Shown: positions 44,168 through 56,259, counted from the stretch's first letter. The stretch is 64,000 nt of DNA from Notolepis coatsorum (GCA_963971535.1 OZ020585.1:22256005-22320004), one strand, 5' to 3'. The notes: generated from the letters alone by a model not told the origin. Translations and numbers: made by a program.

Positions 44168-45474
44168 CTTTTTTTTTTTTTTATCCACTTTTTCTCCCAT
44201 TTTCTATATTTTCTCCCATCCCAATTTCGTATCATCCAATTCAACCCTCCCCTGTCACGGACGCTGTTTCTTGCCTCCCACAAGCCGGCTGCAATGTGGA
44301 CTAAGTCATACATAGCACAAGTCCCCTCCGGTACTTGAGGTAACAGTAGTCGCATCTTTTCACCTGCGCAGCTCGATCTCTTAGGGCGCGTTCACACCTA
44401 CTCTGTTTGGTCCACTTTAAGTGGACCATGGTCCCTTTAAGTGGACCATGGTCCCTTTAGATCGATAGTCCGTTTGGTTTGTACAGGTATGAACGCAAAC
44501 CGAACTATAATGAGGACCAAACAACCGAACCATGGTCCTCTTGAAAAGTTGGGACTCGGTTCGTTTCAATCGAACTATAGTACCTAATCCAGGAAGCAAA
44601 GTAGCCTACTCCTCTCTAGACTGGCGCCGCACGCGGACAGTCTCTCTCTTCCTCCCTCTCTCTCTCTCCTCTCTAGACGCAGTCTCTCTCTTCCTCTCTC
44701 TCTCTCTACTCTAGACTCGCGCCGCGCGCGGACCCCCCAACTTTCTCCTGCGTGAGGAGGACATTCGCGGACATTCTCTCAGATAAAGAAAAAAAAAAGC
44801 TTACATACTTTTTGGGTAATTTAATAATAGCAGCGTGGACCAGCTCTGTAACAACAACGCATCTCGAGCTGCTTCTATGCAGCTGTCTAGTAGTTGACGG
44901 CTTACGCAGGAAGGAAAGGTCTCTCTCTCTCTCTCTCTCTCCCTCTCTCCCTCTCTCCTCTCTCCTCTCTCCTCTCTAGTCGACTAGCGCCGTGCTCATA
45001 CACTGCCGGCAACTGATTACGTTTGTGAGTGCTATAGTCCAATAGATGCGACAGCATGTCCTTTGTTTACAAATTAGATCCGCACCAAACAGGGTAGTGT
45101 GAACGCAGACCAAAATTAAACAATGTATCATTTTCACATTTGGTCCACCAGAAAGTCCGGACTATCCACGGAAAGTCTGGACTTTCAGATGTGAACACAC
45201 CCTTAGTGGCGAGGAGTAACGCGTGGGAGGCTCACGCTGCCCCCGACACTTCCTGATTCTACTTCGCAGGCGCACCAACCGACCTGTAGGAGTCGCTGTC
45301 CACAACGCCCGATCCCCACCCATCAGTTTCCCACCCCCTAATACGGCCAATGTGTATTAGTACGGACGACCAGCTAAACTGAAAGCAAATGTGGAGCGCT
45401 GGGCTCGAACTGACGAGCCCAGCGTCTCCAGCATTTCGTGGCGAGTGCCTTGCCCACTACGCCACGTAGCCGCC
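44168..45474 (-). mobile_element. tRNA-derived SINE (family S1, copy 3), split by a Harbinger MITE
   Basis: Minus strand: the head near 45474 (GGGCGGCTACGTGGCGTAGT) and the body GATCGGGCGTTGTGGACAGC match the S1 family. The 3' part with the T tract (plus view) is at 44168-44380. The two parts are separated by the MITE at 44384-45202. Downstream flank TCGGACTTTTA resembles the upstream GACTTTTT sequence, suggesting a target duplication. Confidence 0.88.
44384..45202. mobile_element. PIF/Harbinger-type MITE with TTA target duplication
   Basis: The left end GGGCGCGTTCACACCT and the reverse complement of the right end, GGGTGTGTTCACATCT, are inverted repeats. TTA at 44381-44383 and 45203-45205 is the 3-bp duplication. 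Length is 819 bp. (CT)n-rich tracts at about 44641-44707 and 44920-44978 fill much of it. No transposase. Confidence 0.92.
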
Positions 45475-45969
45475 CTTCCTCTCGGACTTTTACAGTGAAA
45501 CCGAAAGAGTCCATTTCACAAAACAGCCTATAACTTCATCAAAATTAGTCTGATTATCCTAACACTGATAACATAGAGTCCTTACCTGACATCAGATGGT
45601 ATCCAACTGGTATATTCCAATTCCTGATCACCATTCGAAAAAATCGATAAGTGTATGGATCCAACGCGATACAGTAGAACTCCATGATCCGCGGGGCTCA
45701 GAGGATCCAGAATGAACTCTGATAACCCCGGCTGGATCAGTGGACTGGAAAATGTGGAGTACCGGATTTTTTCCCCCATCCATTTTCATTGAGTCTATTC
45801 CAAAATCCCTTATGTCATCTGAAAGACGATAGGGGGCGCTTTTTTCCACATATAATCTCCGGCGGAGCTCGTGTATACTCAGGTAGGCTCGCGTGATGCA
45901 ATATGATTTCAGATCGCTAAAAAAAAAAAAAAATCAGAGAAATCTCGTGAGTGGCACGGAAAGTGTTAA

Positions 45970-46422
45970 CTGGCTTGGTTTGTTTATTCACATGGTGGGA
46001 GCATTAACACATGAGTCCTCTCTTACTGAGAGACTGGGGGGGGGAGAGAACGAAAGGGGTGGATACATTTCCTTTTATAGTTGCCATAAGGTAGGGTACC
46101 TGGGCGGCTCAGCCTAGAGCGTCCTCCAGTGGGAACAGATATATATGCAACTAGGCAATCACTGGTGGAGACAATTGTATATGCAGGTAAACAGTTACTA
46201 GTGTAAACAGTCATATGTCCAGTTAGACAGTTACTAACAATCCTATACAGAGCCTCTGATCTCAACAACATACCTGGTTAAATAAAGGTTAAATAATACC
46301 ATTGGTTTAGAATCGCCACTGCCTATTTTGGGTGACGAGATGGACAAATAGTGCCAGTCTGTGGCGGCACAAGATGACGACCTGACATTTGCAACAAGAC
46401 ATTGGTGAGCCAGTACATCACA
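45970..46422. other. Unassigned sequence left of element X
   Basis: It contains repeated motifs such as ACAGTTACTA (46190-46232) and a LINE/SINE-tail-like CTGGTTAAATAAAGGTTAAA at about 46272. No gene was found. Confidence 0.35.
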
Positions 46423-46443
46423 GTTCTATTTCATTATGGCTCC

Positions 46444-46583
46444 GCTCAGCATCAGTTGCATATATCTCGCTTCAGTGGATATGCACTGAATACATTTCAA
46501 AATGTACCTTTACATACCAACATCCGTCTGACCACACCCCCATCTGCTGCCTACATAAGCAGGGGTGGGGCCACACACTCATC
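46444..46583 (+). repeat. Left 140-bp inverted-repeat arm of element X
   Basis: It begins GCTCAGCATCAGTTGCATAT and ends CCACACACTCATC. It is identical to the reverse complement of 51527-51666 as far as I can read. Confidence 0.92.
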
Positions 46584-49500
46584 TCCTTCTCAAATTTCAT
46601 CCACAATATAGTGCCTGTATACCAATCACTTGGCGAGGAAGAAAGTATTAGCTGGAGAAAGGAAAACAGAAGAACAAGGAGATACGTTGACATATCTTTA
46701 TTTTCTCTCTCACTATTTTCGAGAAAATACGGCGATATTGTCTTCGTCACTGGAGTGTCTGGAAGATGATGATCATTCTAAATCTCCACAGTTTTTTTCG
46801 TATTAGGGGCTCGCGTCGCTGATATACTCCCCAACTGCAGTCCTCCTTTGCTGCGGCTGGATGGGTTTGGCCCTCCGGCCATGCAGCTGGACTGTGGAAG
46901 GCACCGTCTGTTGTGAGGGACTGGTTGTTTTCGAGCCTGGGTGAGTAATGTTTTGCTTGCGAGCGCCAGTTGTCTGTTAGTGCTATGGGGGCTAGCTGAC
47001 AATTTTTACGAAAGCCGGCCCCAGATTAGGATCCTCTGTTCGGCCTCTTAGGCGACGGCGGAGGATCTTGGTCTGAAGCCCATGATGGTCAACTAGTGGG
47101 CCGCGACCAGGACCTGGTGAACCCAGGATTCTCTGGACAAGCGGATGCTTCTCTGTCCCGTGCAGGCCCCATCTTTCACTTGAGTGGAAGTACACCCTAA
47201 ACGAGGAAATGTGGGCATGGATGTTCGTTATCGGAAGATCCATGTTCAAGTCGGCTGCAGCCCAGATGGGACTTGTGCCGGCTCCGCCGTATGTCTGGTA
47301 AAATCACCGTTGTAAACTGTGTTGACATTTCTTTTTCTCTTCTCTCTTAAAGGATGAGGAGCGTTTCAGACAGCGGCCTGTCTGAAATGTGGCTTGTTAT
47401 GTCGTTGTGTACAGTTCAGGTGATAGCTGCTTAGCTTGCGTGCTAGTTGTGGTCTACCTGTTAGCCAGTCAGCTGTTAGCTGCGGCGCTAGCCCGTTGTG
47501 TCACTAGGCTAGGAAACGTTAGCTTGTTGCTATCAGTCGAGAGCGGCTGTTAGCTTAATGCTACACTGTTGAACGTTGCTATGACTATAACATGCCTTAA
47601 ACACTCTGACTACGACGTCATCTTTGACAGAGGATGTTAGTCGAACCTACACCGGGAGCCCTGCCAGCGAGGACTGCGTCAACATGGAGAAACGTAGCGG
47701 CTGGGTGGCGCAGCGACGTTACCCTCGTCGCCAACACAGGAGATAACGTGTTCGACTTCGGTGTCCCGTTAACCAGATTGCAGTTCTCTCGGCTGGCGCT
47801 CAGGGTAGGAGTCCCGACCGGACTTTAAACACTTCTTCTTTCCTTCCCTTCTAAATGTTTTGTAATAACGATGTTTTCCAAAACGTGTGTTGCTGCAATA
47901 CATTGAGGATACGACGCGTGTTGTGTGTGAATTGTCTTGTCACTGGTATAGCTTCTCTCTCCATAGAAATCGGGTTGTTGTTTACATGTGTAAAAATGAT
48001 CTGGTTAGTTGTGATGAGAACATGTGTGTTCATGTAACGTGAACTCACAACCAAGGGGGTTAATTAACCTATGAAGCTATGCTTAGTGACATGTGATTGA
48101 GGAATGAATTCTTTTCTCAGCCTGTAATGACAATGAACAGTGTGTTCACATATTAACAGGGTTACCTGTTCAACTTGGTCGTATCAAGGGTAAGGAAGGA
48201 GGGGTGATCCCCCCAGTTTCCCTGGGGCTTCCCCCCCCTCCTCTCAGACATGTTGTTTACAATATATTGTGTCACTGTGTTTGTGGGGATACGATGTAAC
48301 CCTCAGCTTAATTGCTGGGGTTGTGCTTTCCGCTTGAGAATTTCTTTTTTTCCTAAACAAAAGATTGTTTGGTCACTTATCATGTGTGCTTAGCAAGGCC
48401 TGTGGCCAATACATAATCGAGGACTTCTGTCTTCTCTCGTTATGAAAAACGGCATTCCTCTGTAGTAGGAGTGTACTGTGCCATTTTTTGTTGTGATGAA
48501 GGGTTGTGTGTGTCTTTATGATCTACAGCTGGGTTAGGTTTGGCCCACAGAAGCACATGTGTAAGTCTGGACCGGGGCTCTTAAAGGGGCCCTCTCTGTT
48601 CTGTGTTTTTCCTTAGTAAAACTCAGGTAGCAGTTTATCACATGAGCTATGTGAGGCTGTTCGATGCTTCATGTAGCAGGCTATGACTGTGTCATGCTCT
48701 ACTTGTCATTACATCGTATCATGGGTGAGGGGTCGTAAAGGGGTGAACTGGTAATCCTTTCCTCCCCTTTTCTGATTGGTCAGGGGTTAAAACCTCCTGT
48801 CCTTCAAGGTTCCTGTCACGTTGCTGTTCGGCACGTTACAGGGTAAGAGGGGGGGGGGGGAGGGAGTTTCCTGGTCCCACGCCCTGGAAGATTGGGCGTG
48901 TGCACCGCGGAAATTCCCCCGCCATAGAGTACGTCACTGAGCGCGTCTCTGTTGGTAAGACTTCCGTGGGTTGTTCAGGTCCATGTTATGGATCTGTTTC
49001 AGGGAGTTGTCAGAGCTCCTCCTCACGAAGCTCCTCCTCGGGGAGAAGTGCCTTCTGTGAGTTCGGACTCTCCTTCCCTGTGAGTTCGGACTCTCCTTCC
49101 CTGTGAGGGAGCCTCCTCAGAGTTTCAGAGCCTCCTCCTCAGATTGTCAAGGTGAGTAGAACTTCAAAAAGGAGTTCTGCTCTATTGTGTGTGTATTCGA
49201 TTCAATTCGATTATTGAGTGTGTATTGGTTCAGTGCCTCCTCCTCGGAGAGCCCTAACCCAAGTGTTACATAGCTCAATGTTGCAATATATTCTTTTCAA
49301 TCTATACAGCTCGCGTGGGAAGTCTCTCTGGGGATTTCCGTCTCCTCCCTGTGGCGAGGGTGGCGGGATGTGAAAATGTAAAAACATTTTACCCTCAGCT
49401 GCGTCACGTGGGATTCATGTCAGTCTGTGTTTCTTTCTTTTTTAAATATAAAGAGGAAGGAACATGAAGCACGACAGCTCCTTGTCGTTCTCCCAGGCGA

Positions 49501-50102
49501 CTTGGAGGAACAATGTCTGGTGTCTTGTTAGACTATCCATTGATGTGTTTGGGTCTCGACACGTACATAAGTGCTGGCTCTGGGTGTTTTTGATGGGAAT
49601 CACGCATGAGGCTGGTGCGCCTTGGTTGCTCGTTATTAAAACAGCGTTTTTATAGGGCAACTGGGATGGAGTTTTGTCTCTTCCGAGCGCCAGTTTACTA
49701 GGTTTGTCTCGACGAATTCTCGTTCATATCTGGGGGATGTTAACGGAATAGATCAGAACATAGGTAGAGGGGTCTCACGCCCTTGGGGTGGGCCACTGAG
49801 CGCCGTACAAATGGGACCGTCTGGGTGGCGCCCTCTTTTCATGTTTTAGATCGACACGCATACCTACCCCCTCTCCTGGAGTGGGCATGTCGGCGTGGTT
49901 AGGGCACAGGACTGGTTCTGGTCGCGCTGGTCCAGGTCAGTTAACCCGTTGTCCGCCGGGGATGCAGATCTGCTGTTCTGGTACCCTGAGGGACTTGTGC
50001 TTTTTTCGGGGGGAAAAATGCCGGGTCGGCCCGGGTGTCACAGGGTTAGGCGTTATGGAGACCCTTTGTTGGGTACATGTTGTACTCTGCACTATTGTAA
50101 TG

Positions 50103-50222
50103 GCTTACGGCCATACCAACCTGAGCATGCCCGATCTCGTCCGATCTCGGGAGCTAAGCGGGTTTGGTCCTGGTTAGTACTTGGTTGGGAGACCGCTTGG
50201 GAATACCAAGTGCAGTCAGCTT
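50103..50222 (+). rRNA. 5S rRNA-derived sequence in element X
   Basis: The segment starts GCTTACGGCCATACC and runs for the full 5S length with clear similarity to vertebrate 5S rRNA throughout: GCCCGATCTCGTCCGATCTC, the A-box-like AGCTAAGCGGG, and the C-box-like GGTTAGTACTTGGTTGGGAG. Differences such as TTTGGTCC in the middle and an altered 3' end argue for a derived copy, not a working ribosomal gene. The internal pol III promoter boxes are largely kept, so transcription from here is possible. Confidence 0.85.
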
Positions 50223-51371
50223 AGGGCTGGTTCTCCATTCTTTTCGCTCCTCTCTCACGCGTGGCGAAGAGGGGGCTGTTGAGGTGGTCTTTTGGACCTC
50301 CTCTGGTAACCCTGTGTGCTTCCCGAGCCGCCGGGCCCGGTCCGAAGTAATGTTTCGTCGACCCGTAGGCCTGGAATAACCCTTTTTTGAAAACTGAAAC
50401 ACTTGTACAGCGGTATAGCCAGTGTATACCCGCAGTTGTGTTTTGGAGTTTTTTCTTGAGGGGTTATAGGAACGACCACCGTCTGTGTACAAAGAGGGTG
50501 GTTGATTCCCTGGTGTGTTGGAGCAGAGTCAACTCCCGGGTTATCCGGTTGAGTGTGCCCCTGCACGTTCATGACGTCTGCCAATCGTGTCAGCCTTCTC
50601 TGCCTCGACCCCTCTGGGTGGATTTTTTTTGATGGAGGCTTTGTCATGGTGCTCAACAACGCCAGCATACTCCCCTTCCGCCAGGGGGGCTGTTTTCAGT
50701 TGACCCCTTTGGCGCCTGTCTCGTCCGCAGTGCTCCAAGCTCAGGTCTACAGCCTGCTGCCTGGTTTCCCCGGTGCGCTGTCTGCTTCCGTTGGTTAACC
50801 TTTTTTGTGTGCTTTACGGCCATGCTGACTGCCTGTTCTGCAGGGTCAGTGTGCCAGGCGGTGTACTATTGGGGGGTAAGGGCCCGCTCTTGGAGGGGAT
50901 CTATCCGAATACGCTGGCGATGTGGGGGGCGGTGTCACTAAGTGACCGCCTGGTGGGGTCTTGATGCCTGGCGTCATTGACCTCTCCGGGCCCCCTTTTT
51001 CCAGGGGATCCAGTCCCTTCAGTGGGTCTGGGTCTTCCTTCGCGCTCCGCTGCTACGGCCTTGCCACGGGGTTGGGTTTGCTCTTGACCCCGTTATTCTG
51101 GGGGCAGTAATGAGGTTTGTTCCTTCCGTTCGTTCCCTGGTGGCATGCGGGTTGTGCGTGTGCGTAGTTGTGGGGTCAAGCCACGGTCTGCTCACCCTGT
51201 GCGTTGAGTTGCTTGAGTTCCTCTTCGCACGGTCGGATCCGACTCCCTCCCGTAAGCCTCCAATAGGGAGGGTATCCTCCATTAGGGAGGGTCGGGGGGC
51301 TCGGTCCTCCCCGGTCTGATGGTTGTGGGGGGCCTCAGCGGGGTACATTTGTCGAGCTTTGGCTCCTGCTC

Positions 51372-51413
51372 AGCTCCTGTTATGCAACTGATGCTGAGCG
51401 GAGCCATAATGAA
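51372..51413 (-). repeat. Inverted copy of the left edge of X, placed inside its right end
   Basis: ATGCAACTGATGCTGAGCGG and the following AGCCATAATGAAACAGAAC are the reverse complement of 46423-46463 with one or two differences. This sits before the final hairpin end (51414-51709). Confidence 0.8.
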
Positions 51414-51526
51414 ACAGAACGTAAGGTTATGTATATAACCAAGTTCTATGAATTATGGTGACGCTCAGCATCAGGACGCCGCTGCGGCCCTTGATTTTTC
51501 ATTGTGGTGAAATTTGTTGGGAAGGT

Positions 51527-51666
51527 GATGAGTGTGTGGCCCCACCCCTGCTTATGTAGGCAGCAGATGGGGGTGTGGTCAGACGGATGTTGGTATGTAA
51601 AGGTACATTTTGAAATGTATTCAGTGCATATCCACTGAAGCGAGATATATGCAACTGATGCTGAGC
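51527..51666 (-). repeat. Right 140-bp inverted-repeat arm of element X
   Basis: Reverse complement of 46444-46583. It is flanked on both sides by inverted copies of GATGCTGAGCGTCACCATAA and the GGTTAT...ATAACC end motif. Confidence 0.92.
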
Positions 51667-51735
51667 GTCACCATAATTCATAGAAATTGGTTATATACAT
51701 AACCTTACGTAAATATTACACCACACTATAGTTAA

Positions 51736-52687
51736 CACTTTGACTGCCGGGAGCCGTCTTTAGACGTCTTTGCTGACCATGCTAAAGTTGCCGGGGGACG
51801 CTGTACGTCGTCTTTATATCAATATTTAAAAAATCTGCGATCGGATTCATAATGTCCCTCCGCTGGCCTGAGATCCACCAGCAGGACCCACTGAGCTCTC
51901 TGGCGGTTCAGGAGCGCCATCTGGTGGCCGATCGGCGCAAGCGCTTAACAGGAAGCGCATTAGAGGTTTTGCTAGACGTCCGTATTGCTTCCGGCCACTC
52001 GGTACATGTCCCGTGACTCTAGCTCGTCACTCTACATAGCGATCGATTGCCAATAACTCGATAAACAACATGATTTGGACGTATATCCCATTATACAAGC
52101 TGGAGATGGACCGGGTAATAATATATCCCATAATGATAAAATTTCTACTCGACGATGATCGCCCAACGGCGCGCGGAGACTGGGGTGAGTTTCAGCGTGT
52201 AACGTTACCGTCTTCGATAATAACTGATATTATCAACATTTGACCCACATTAGATGATTGGTATAACGCTGCCCACGGAATTATAAACGCCCCCTCGCCC
52301 ATCCGGTCAACATCAGATGACGTGTAGTAACTTCTAGAAGTACGTCTAGTTGGAATTTTTTATATCGCGCTGATTGCCATCAAACTGTATTTCATCATCA
52401 ATATAATGCATTTGGGGCTATATATCACGTTCTGGAGAAAGCTGCAGAAAGAGATGAAAACATACTTATACATTAGACCATACTTTACTATGAATATGTG
52501 AATGAAAAAGTTTAACGTTGCTACACAATGAACAATACATATAGGACTTTGAATGGGCCCTAATAATGGCAATGTAGCAATAGAATTTAAAAAGTTATAG
52601 CCCTGCAAAGAAGGGGACTTTCTCCATAGACAAATAGCGCTGGCAATCTATGGTATATCATTAATTTAACCTTAGGCAACCAAAGTG
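51736..52687 (+). mobile_element. TTAA-type piggyBac-like element, subfamily B (copy B2)
   Basis: TTAA at 51732-51735 is followed by CACTTTGACTGCC. The right end GGCAACCAAAGTG abuts TTAA at 52688-52691. Length is 952 bp, without insertions. An exon-like frame runs from ATG 52070 (MIWTYIPLYKLEMDRV) for 115 nt to G|GTGAGT at 52185, the same length as in copy B1. Confidence 0.85.
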
Positions 52688-52691
52688 TTAA

Positions 52692-55391
52692 ATGTCAAAA
52701 AGTTTAACTTTGACAAACCATTATTATGTGGTTGAAATTTGGGAGAAAATCGTTCTCGATACAAAGTGGACACATCCCTGATTGTCCTTTCACCAAAATG
52801 TCAACTGCATAATAACGGATGAAGAGGTGATGTGTTGGTGAACCTTTATTTTTAAAGACAATACAATACAAAATTTACCGGAATAATGCCGCTATTGAGC
52901 AGAATCAGGAATATGTTTTTCTGGCATGTTCTTGAGAACGCACAAGCAAGCCACAAGCATGAGCATGATGAGGAACATAACCACAGCCAGTGTCAAGTGT
53001 GTCTGAGTAAACCTTTGGGCTATTGATTGATTGGTCTAGACTCTGTGGATTCTTCCTCGGAATCTTAACAAGCTAACTAGAAGAAGAAAAGAAATCCACC
53101 AAGCCACGTTTTCATAGCGTGAGATGTATTTATAGTGTGAATTATGCTGGGAAACTAATGTAAACAATGCTAGAGCAAATATGGTGAAAACGTGGCTACG
53201 GTAAGAGATTCATCAGCGTGTAGATACAGTATGGGAACAACACAAACTCCAATCTGTTTGGCTGAAAATGTAAATGCAAACTAATCCATCTGTTGATCAA
53301 GAGAAAACTCAGAAATAAGATATCTTCAAAGTCAACGATAAGCTGCTGTTCCGAAACTGTCAACTGCTAGTGGTGTAAAGGGTTAATGGCGAAAGAGTGT
53401 CTTACGAAGTCGAAGTCTGTGCCCAGAAAAATGAACAAACAAAAGAAGTCCAACGTGTCTGACAAGCAAAGTGGGAACGGAAGCCAACTATCCATGACCC
53501 CCTCAGGTGGCAGCGCTGTGTCCTCTCGATGCTATCAAACCCCTGAACTGGCACGGCGTGGCGGTATCCAGCCAGTATCCAGCCACGTGGAAATGATGAG
53601 GTCCCTGTGGCCCGGCCGCTGTCGCAACCCATAAATCTTCCCTTTCCGTGTGAGTCAGGGCGGCTGGAATGCACTAATTGCTTTATTGATTCAGAGTTTT
53701 GCTCCATGACATCGCCTGATAAACACATCAGGGAGATGGGGAAGAAAGCACGTCTGGGCCATAGTGCCTCGCCGTCCTCCCCTCTCACCCTTTTTAAAAG
53801 GGGTCGTGTTGTGACCCTGGGTCGTATATTAATGGTTGCACTGTTGTGATAAATAATATTCTAATTCTGTGATAACTCCCACGTGTTCTATATTCACTGT
53901 GCCTGAGTGTTCCAGTGTCTATGTGCTTGACAGCAGCTTGTGTGAATGTAGCTAATTAGCGGGTGGCGAACTCTGGTTGGTTGGAGAGTGGGGATGCCCT
54001 TGGGTGGTGCCTGCTGATGAGTGACTGCCCAACGACAAAGTGGAGTCTCTGCCTTTGCTCCGGTGGCCACAACATTGAATGTGACCCAGACTTCCTTCCG
54101 AACCAACCTCTTTAATCTCTTAATCCCGACGGGTCCGGCACCGGACCCAAGCCAAAAATATATAAATAAATCCATCTCTACAGACTGTATGAATTAATGT
54201 TGTGTTGTTTTCCTCAAATGTAGCCAAGAGTAGATACCCTAATCCTGGCAAAACAGCAGTCATAGTGTATATTTTCAACAATACGTTTGTTTACCAATAG
54301 GTTTAAGTGTTATTAGTGAAATATCAGTTTTGGAAATGTATTCAGAAATGTGCGAATATCGATGGTAATAAATGCACGCGGCCATTTTGTTTGTAGTCAT
54401 ATTAGGTCTCCTCACTCATGGCTTTCGAATGGCGTTGGAATTTCGAAAAACGACACTACCCAGCTCAAGCCAGCTCCTGTCAATGTTAATGTGGATTAAC
54501 TTTTTTTATTGATCTTATTTTTCTGGATTATCGTTATTGGCATAAATTAGAACACAGTTAGTTTATCTACCTTTCTGTCAACGTCTAGCAAAAAACGGCA
54601 TTGCAATCCGATAAAAAATGGCGGAGGAATCTACATAATAAAAAAATAACTATTTACAGTAGATTTCATTCACGGTTCTTGCTGCACGCCTGGTGATACA
54701 AAATCCAGATTGAACTCTGCCATTGGAAAGAGGAGATTTGGCCCGATCGATAGATGTGCGACTTGGCTATAATAAGGTCATTTATAGGCCTGATATTCTA
54801 TAATAATATTTCAAATGGCATGTGTCAGAATTCAGTACTGTATCTACAAAACCTTCTGTTTAATCATCTTCCCTTTATTCATTTGCTTAGATTCTCTGTA
54901 CACGTGATCTCAAGAAGGTGGTGAACAAGCTCAATGGCAGTTTTTCATGTCTGGTACATTTTTAGCATGGTGTTATTCACCATCAAAGATGAAAAAAAAA
55001 TTTTTTAATTGAATTTAATTTAAATTTAATTGATATTCTCCTTTGGTTCATTACAATTTACTCAAGCCTAGTAACAGACACAATATTTCTGACACTGGGA
55101 ATACATTCCCTGAGATCCATAGATGGATCTTCTACAAGATCCATGCAAATGGACCTTGTAGAAGTGGAGCAATCTTCCATTTACTTAGGTATGTATTTTT
55201 AGGCGGATTTTCAGAAAGTAGGGTTAGGGCTTAAGGCATGTTATTTTACTCTGTGTTCATACTGGTTTGTATTGCATTGTTGTTGTTGTGCCTTAGGTTA
55301 CTAAGAATTCAATATATTTAGGAAGCTGTAGGGGTGGACTGCTTTTGTGTTTGTATTCCCTTTTATCCCTGTTTATTGTAGATAGGTAAGA
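52692..55391. other. Gene-free stretch
   Basis: About 2.7 kb with no recognised transposon. A plus-strand frame 53386-53634 (82 codons, lysine- and serine-rich start) has no recognisable domain and is not called. 53390-54170 looks unique. A T-rich/A-rich tract is at about 54990-55030. Confidence 0.35.
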
Positions 55392-55395
55392 TTAA

Positions 55396-55492
55396 CCCTT
55401 TCACTACCACACTATAGAAGGTTATCCCTTTAACTAGCACACTACAGACGGTTTACAGACGGTTAACTGTCTGTAGTGTGGTAGTGAAAGTG
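55396..55492. mobile_element. 97-bp palindromic TTAA MITE
   Basis: CCCTTTCACTACCACACTA and the reverse complement of the right end, CACTTTCACTACCACACTA, are inverted repeats, with TTAA at 55392-55395 and 55493-55496. A partial extra end (CCCTTTGTAGTGTGGTA) directly follows, ending in ATTAA near 55530. Confidence 0.75.
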
Positions 55493-55588
55493 TTAACCCT
55501 TTGTAGTGTGGTATGGGTGAAAGGATTAATGGGTGTTCCTTTCCTTGATACTGCAGATTCAGATAATTATATTGTCACAGCTGTAAAC

Positions 55589-56086
55589 TGTGTTAATATG
55601 TACCTCAGTTGCGTGTGAGTCAATGAACACACTTGGGTATACCAAACCGTAGGTTTATTTAACATCTAGTTGTGACGTGACGGTGAGAACAGGTTCATAG
55701 TAGCGAGGCAGTTTGTACGCCGTCGCACTAGCGGTACGGTGGCTCGTATTAGACAATAGTCAAACTGGATAATAATTTAGCCAATGATCTACATCCTTTC
55801 CCTTTAGCTCAAATCTCGTATAACAAAATACTGTATCACTATGTTAACATCACAGAACATTTCTTTTACTTTAAGATTCTACAATTTCCAGTAAACAATT
55901 AAATGAAGATACTATTAGATAAACTTGAAACTATCCATCTGTAGACAAAGGTGGACGAGTATATATCACTTTGAGAAGTAGTGCATTCATAAAACTTGGA
56001 ATCACCATAAGTGCATAAGTGGAACAACTTAGTGCAAATCACATTGACACATTGGCATAGCATTCTACATTAACCATGTTATACAC
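55589..56086 (-). mobile_element. 3' LTR of a minus-strand Ty3/gypsy element
   Basis: It begins TGTGTTAATA and ends GTTATACACA in the plus view (TG...CA). On the minus strand AATAAA lies near 55660, shortly before the LTR end. The matching pol 3' end of a gypsy element, also on the minus strand, starts at 61441. Element Y fills the gap where only the short polypurine region is expected. The partner LTR is outside the window. Confidence 0.65.
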
Positions 56087-56112
56087 AGCAGTTCTGTATC
56101 GTTAGTGGCTTA

Positions 56113-56259
56113 GCTTGGCATCGCTACTGCACTATCTCGCGTACGTGCACGCGTACTGAATAAACCACAAATGTACCTCTAATACCAGTATTAGTCTGAC
56201 CACACCCCTCATCAGCTTACCTTCATAAGCAGGTGTGTGGTCACCTGCTCTCCTCCTTC
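56113..56259 (+). repeat. Left 147-bp inverted-repeat arm of element Y
   Basis: It begins GCTTGGCATCGCTACTGCAC and ends CTGCTCTCCTCCTTC. It equals the reverse complement of 61213-61359 as far as I can read. Confidence 0.92.

Larger units (their letters stand above)
43504..45965 (-). mobile_element. TTAA-type piggyBac-like element, subfamily A (copy A6), heavily nested
   Basis: TTAA at 43500-43503 is followed by CACTTTGAGCGCCACGCC. The right end GAGTGGCACGGAAAGTG abuts TTAA at 45966-45969. The span is 2462 bp; subtracting the inserted SINEs and Harbinger MITE leaves about 0.9 kb, the family length. The minus strand near 45580-45650 keeps SNGDQELEYTSWIPSDV and a GTCAG|GTAAGGA donor. Confidence 0.8.
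46423..51709. mobile_element. Element X: unclassified 5.3-kb long-TIR element with 5S-derived segment
   Basis: A perfect 140-bp inverted repeat (46444-46583 and 51527-51666) lies near the two ends. The left edge starts GTTCTATTTCATTATGGC. The right edge ends ATAACCTTACG after a composite end that repeats the left-edge sequence in inverted form (51373-51413). The interior aligns in order with element Y over its whole length but has no shared long reading frame. It contains 5S rRNA-derived DNA (50103-50222), splice-like sites shared with Y, and a poly-G run near 48849. No transposase, RT or integrase was found. No target duplication is evident. I do not recognise the family; it could be a non-autonomous long-TIR (foldback-like) DNA transposon or an RNA-coding repeat. 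Confidence 0.7.

Noticed and set aside
9844-45474. tRNA genes at the tRNA-like heads
   Set aside because: Each is followed by a SINE body and A-rich tail, and several are flanked by target duplications. They are SINE heads, not tRNA genes.
50103-50222. Functional 5S rRNA gene
   Set aside because: Internal substitutions, an altered 3' end and its location inside a repeat element point to a derived copy.
51372-51709. LTRs bounding element X
   Set aside because: The terminal repeats are inverted, not direct, and no pol or gag is present.
53386-53634. 82-codon lysine/serine-rich frame
   Set aside because: No recognisable domain, and the overlapping minus-strand frame is longer. Most likely chance.
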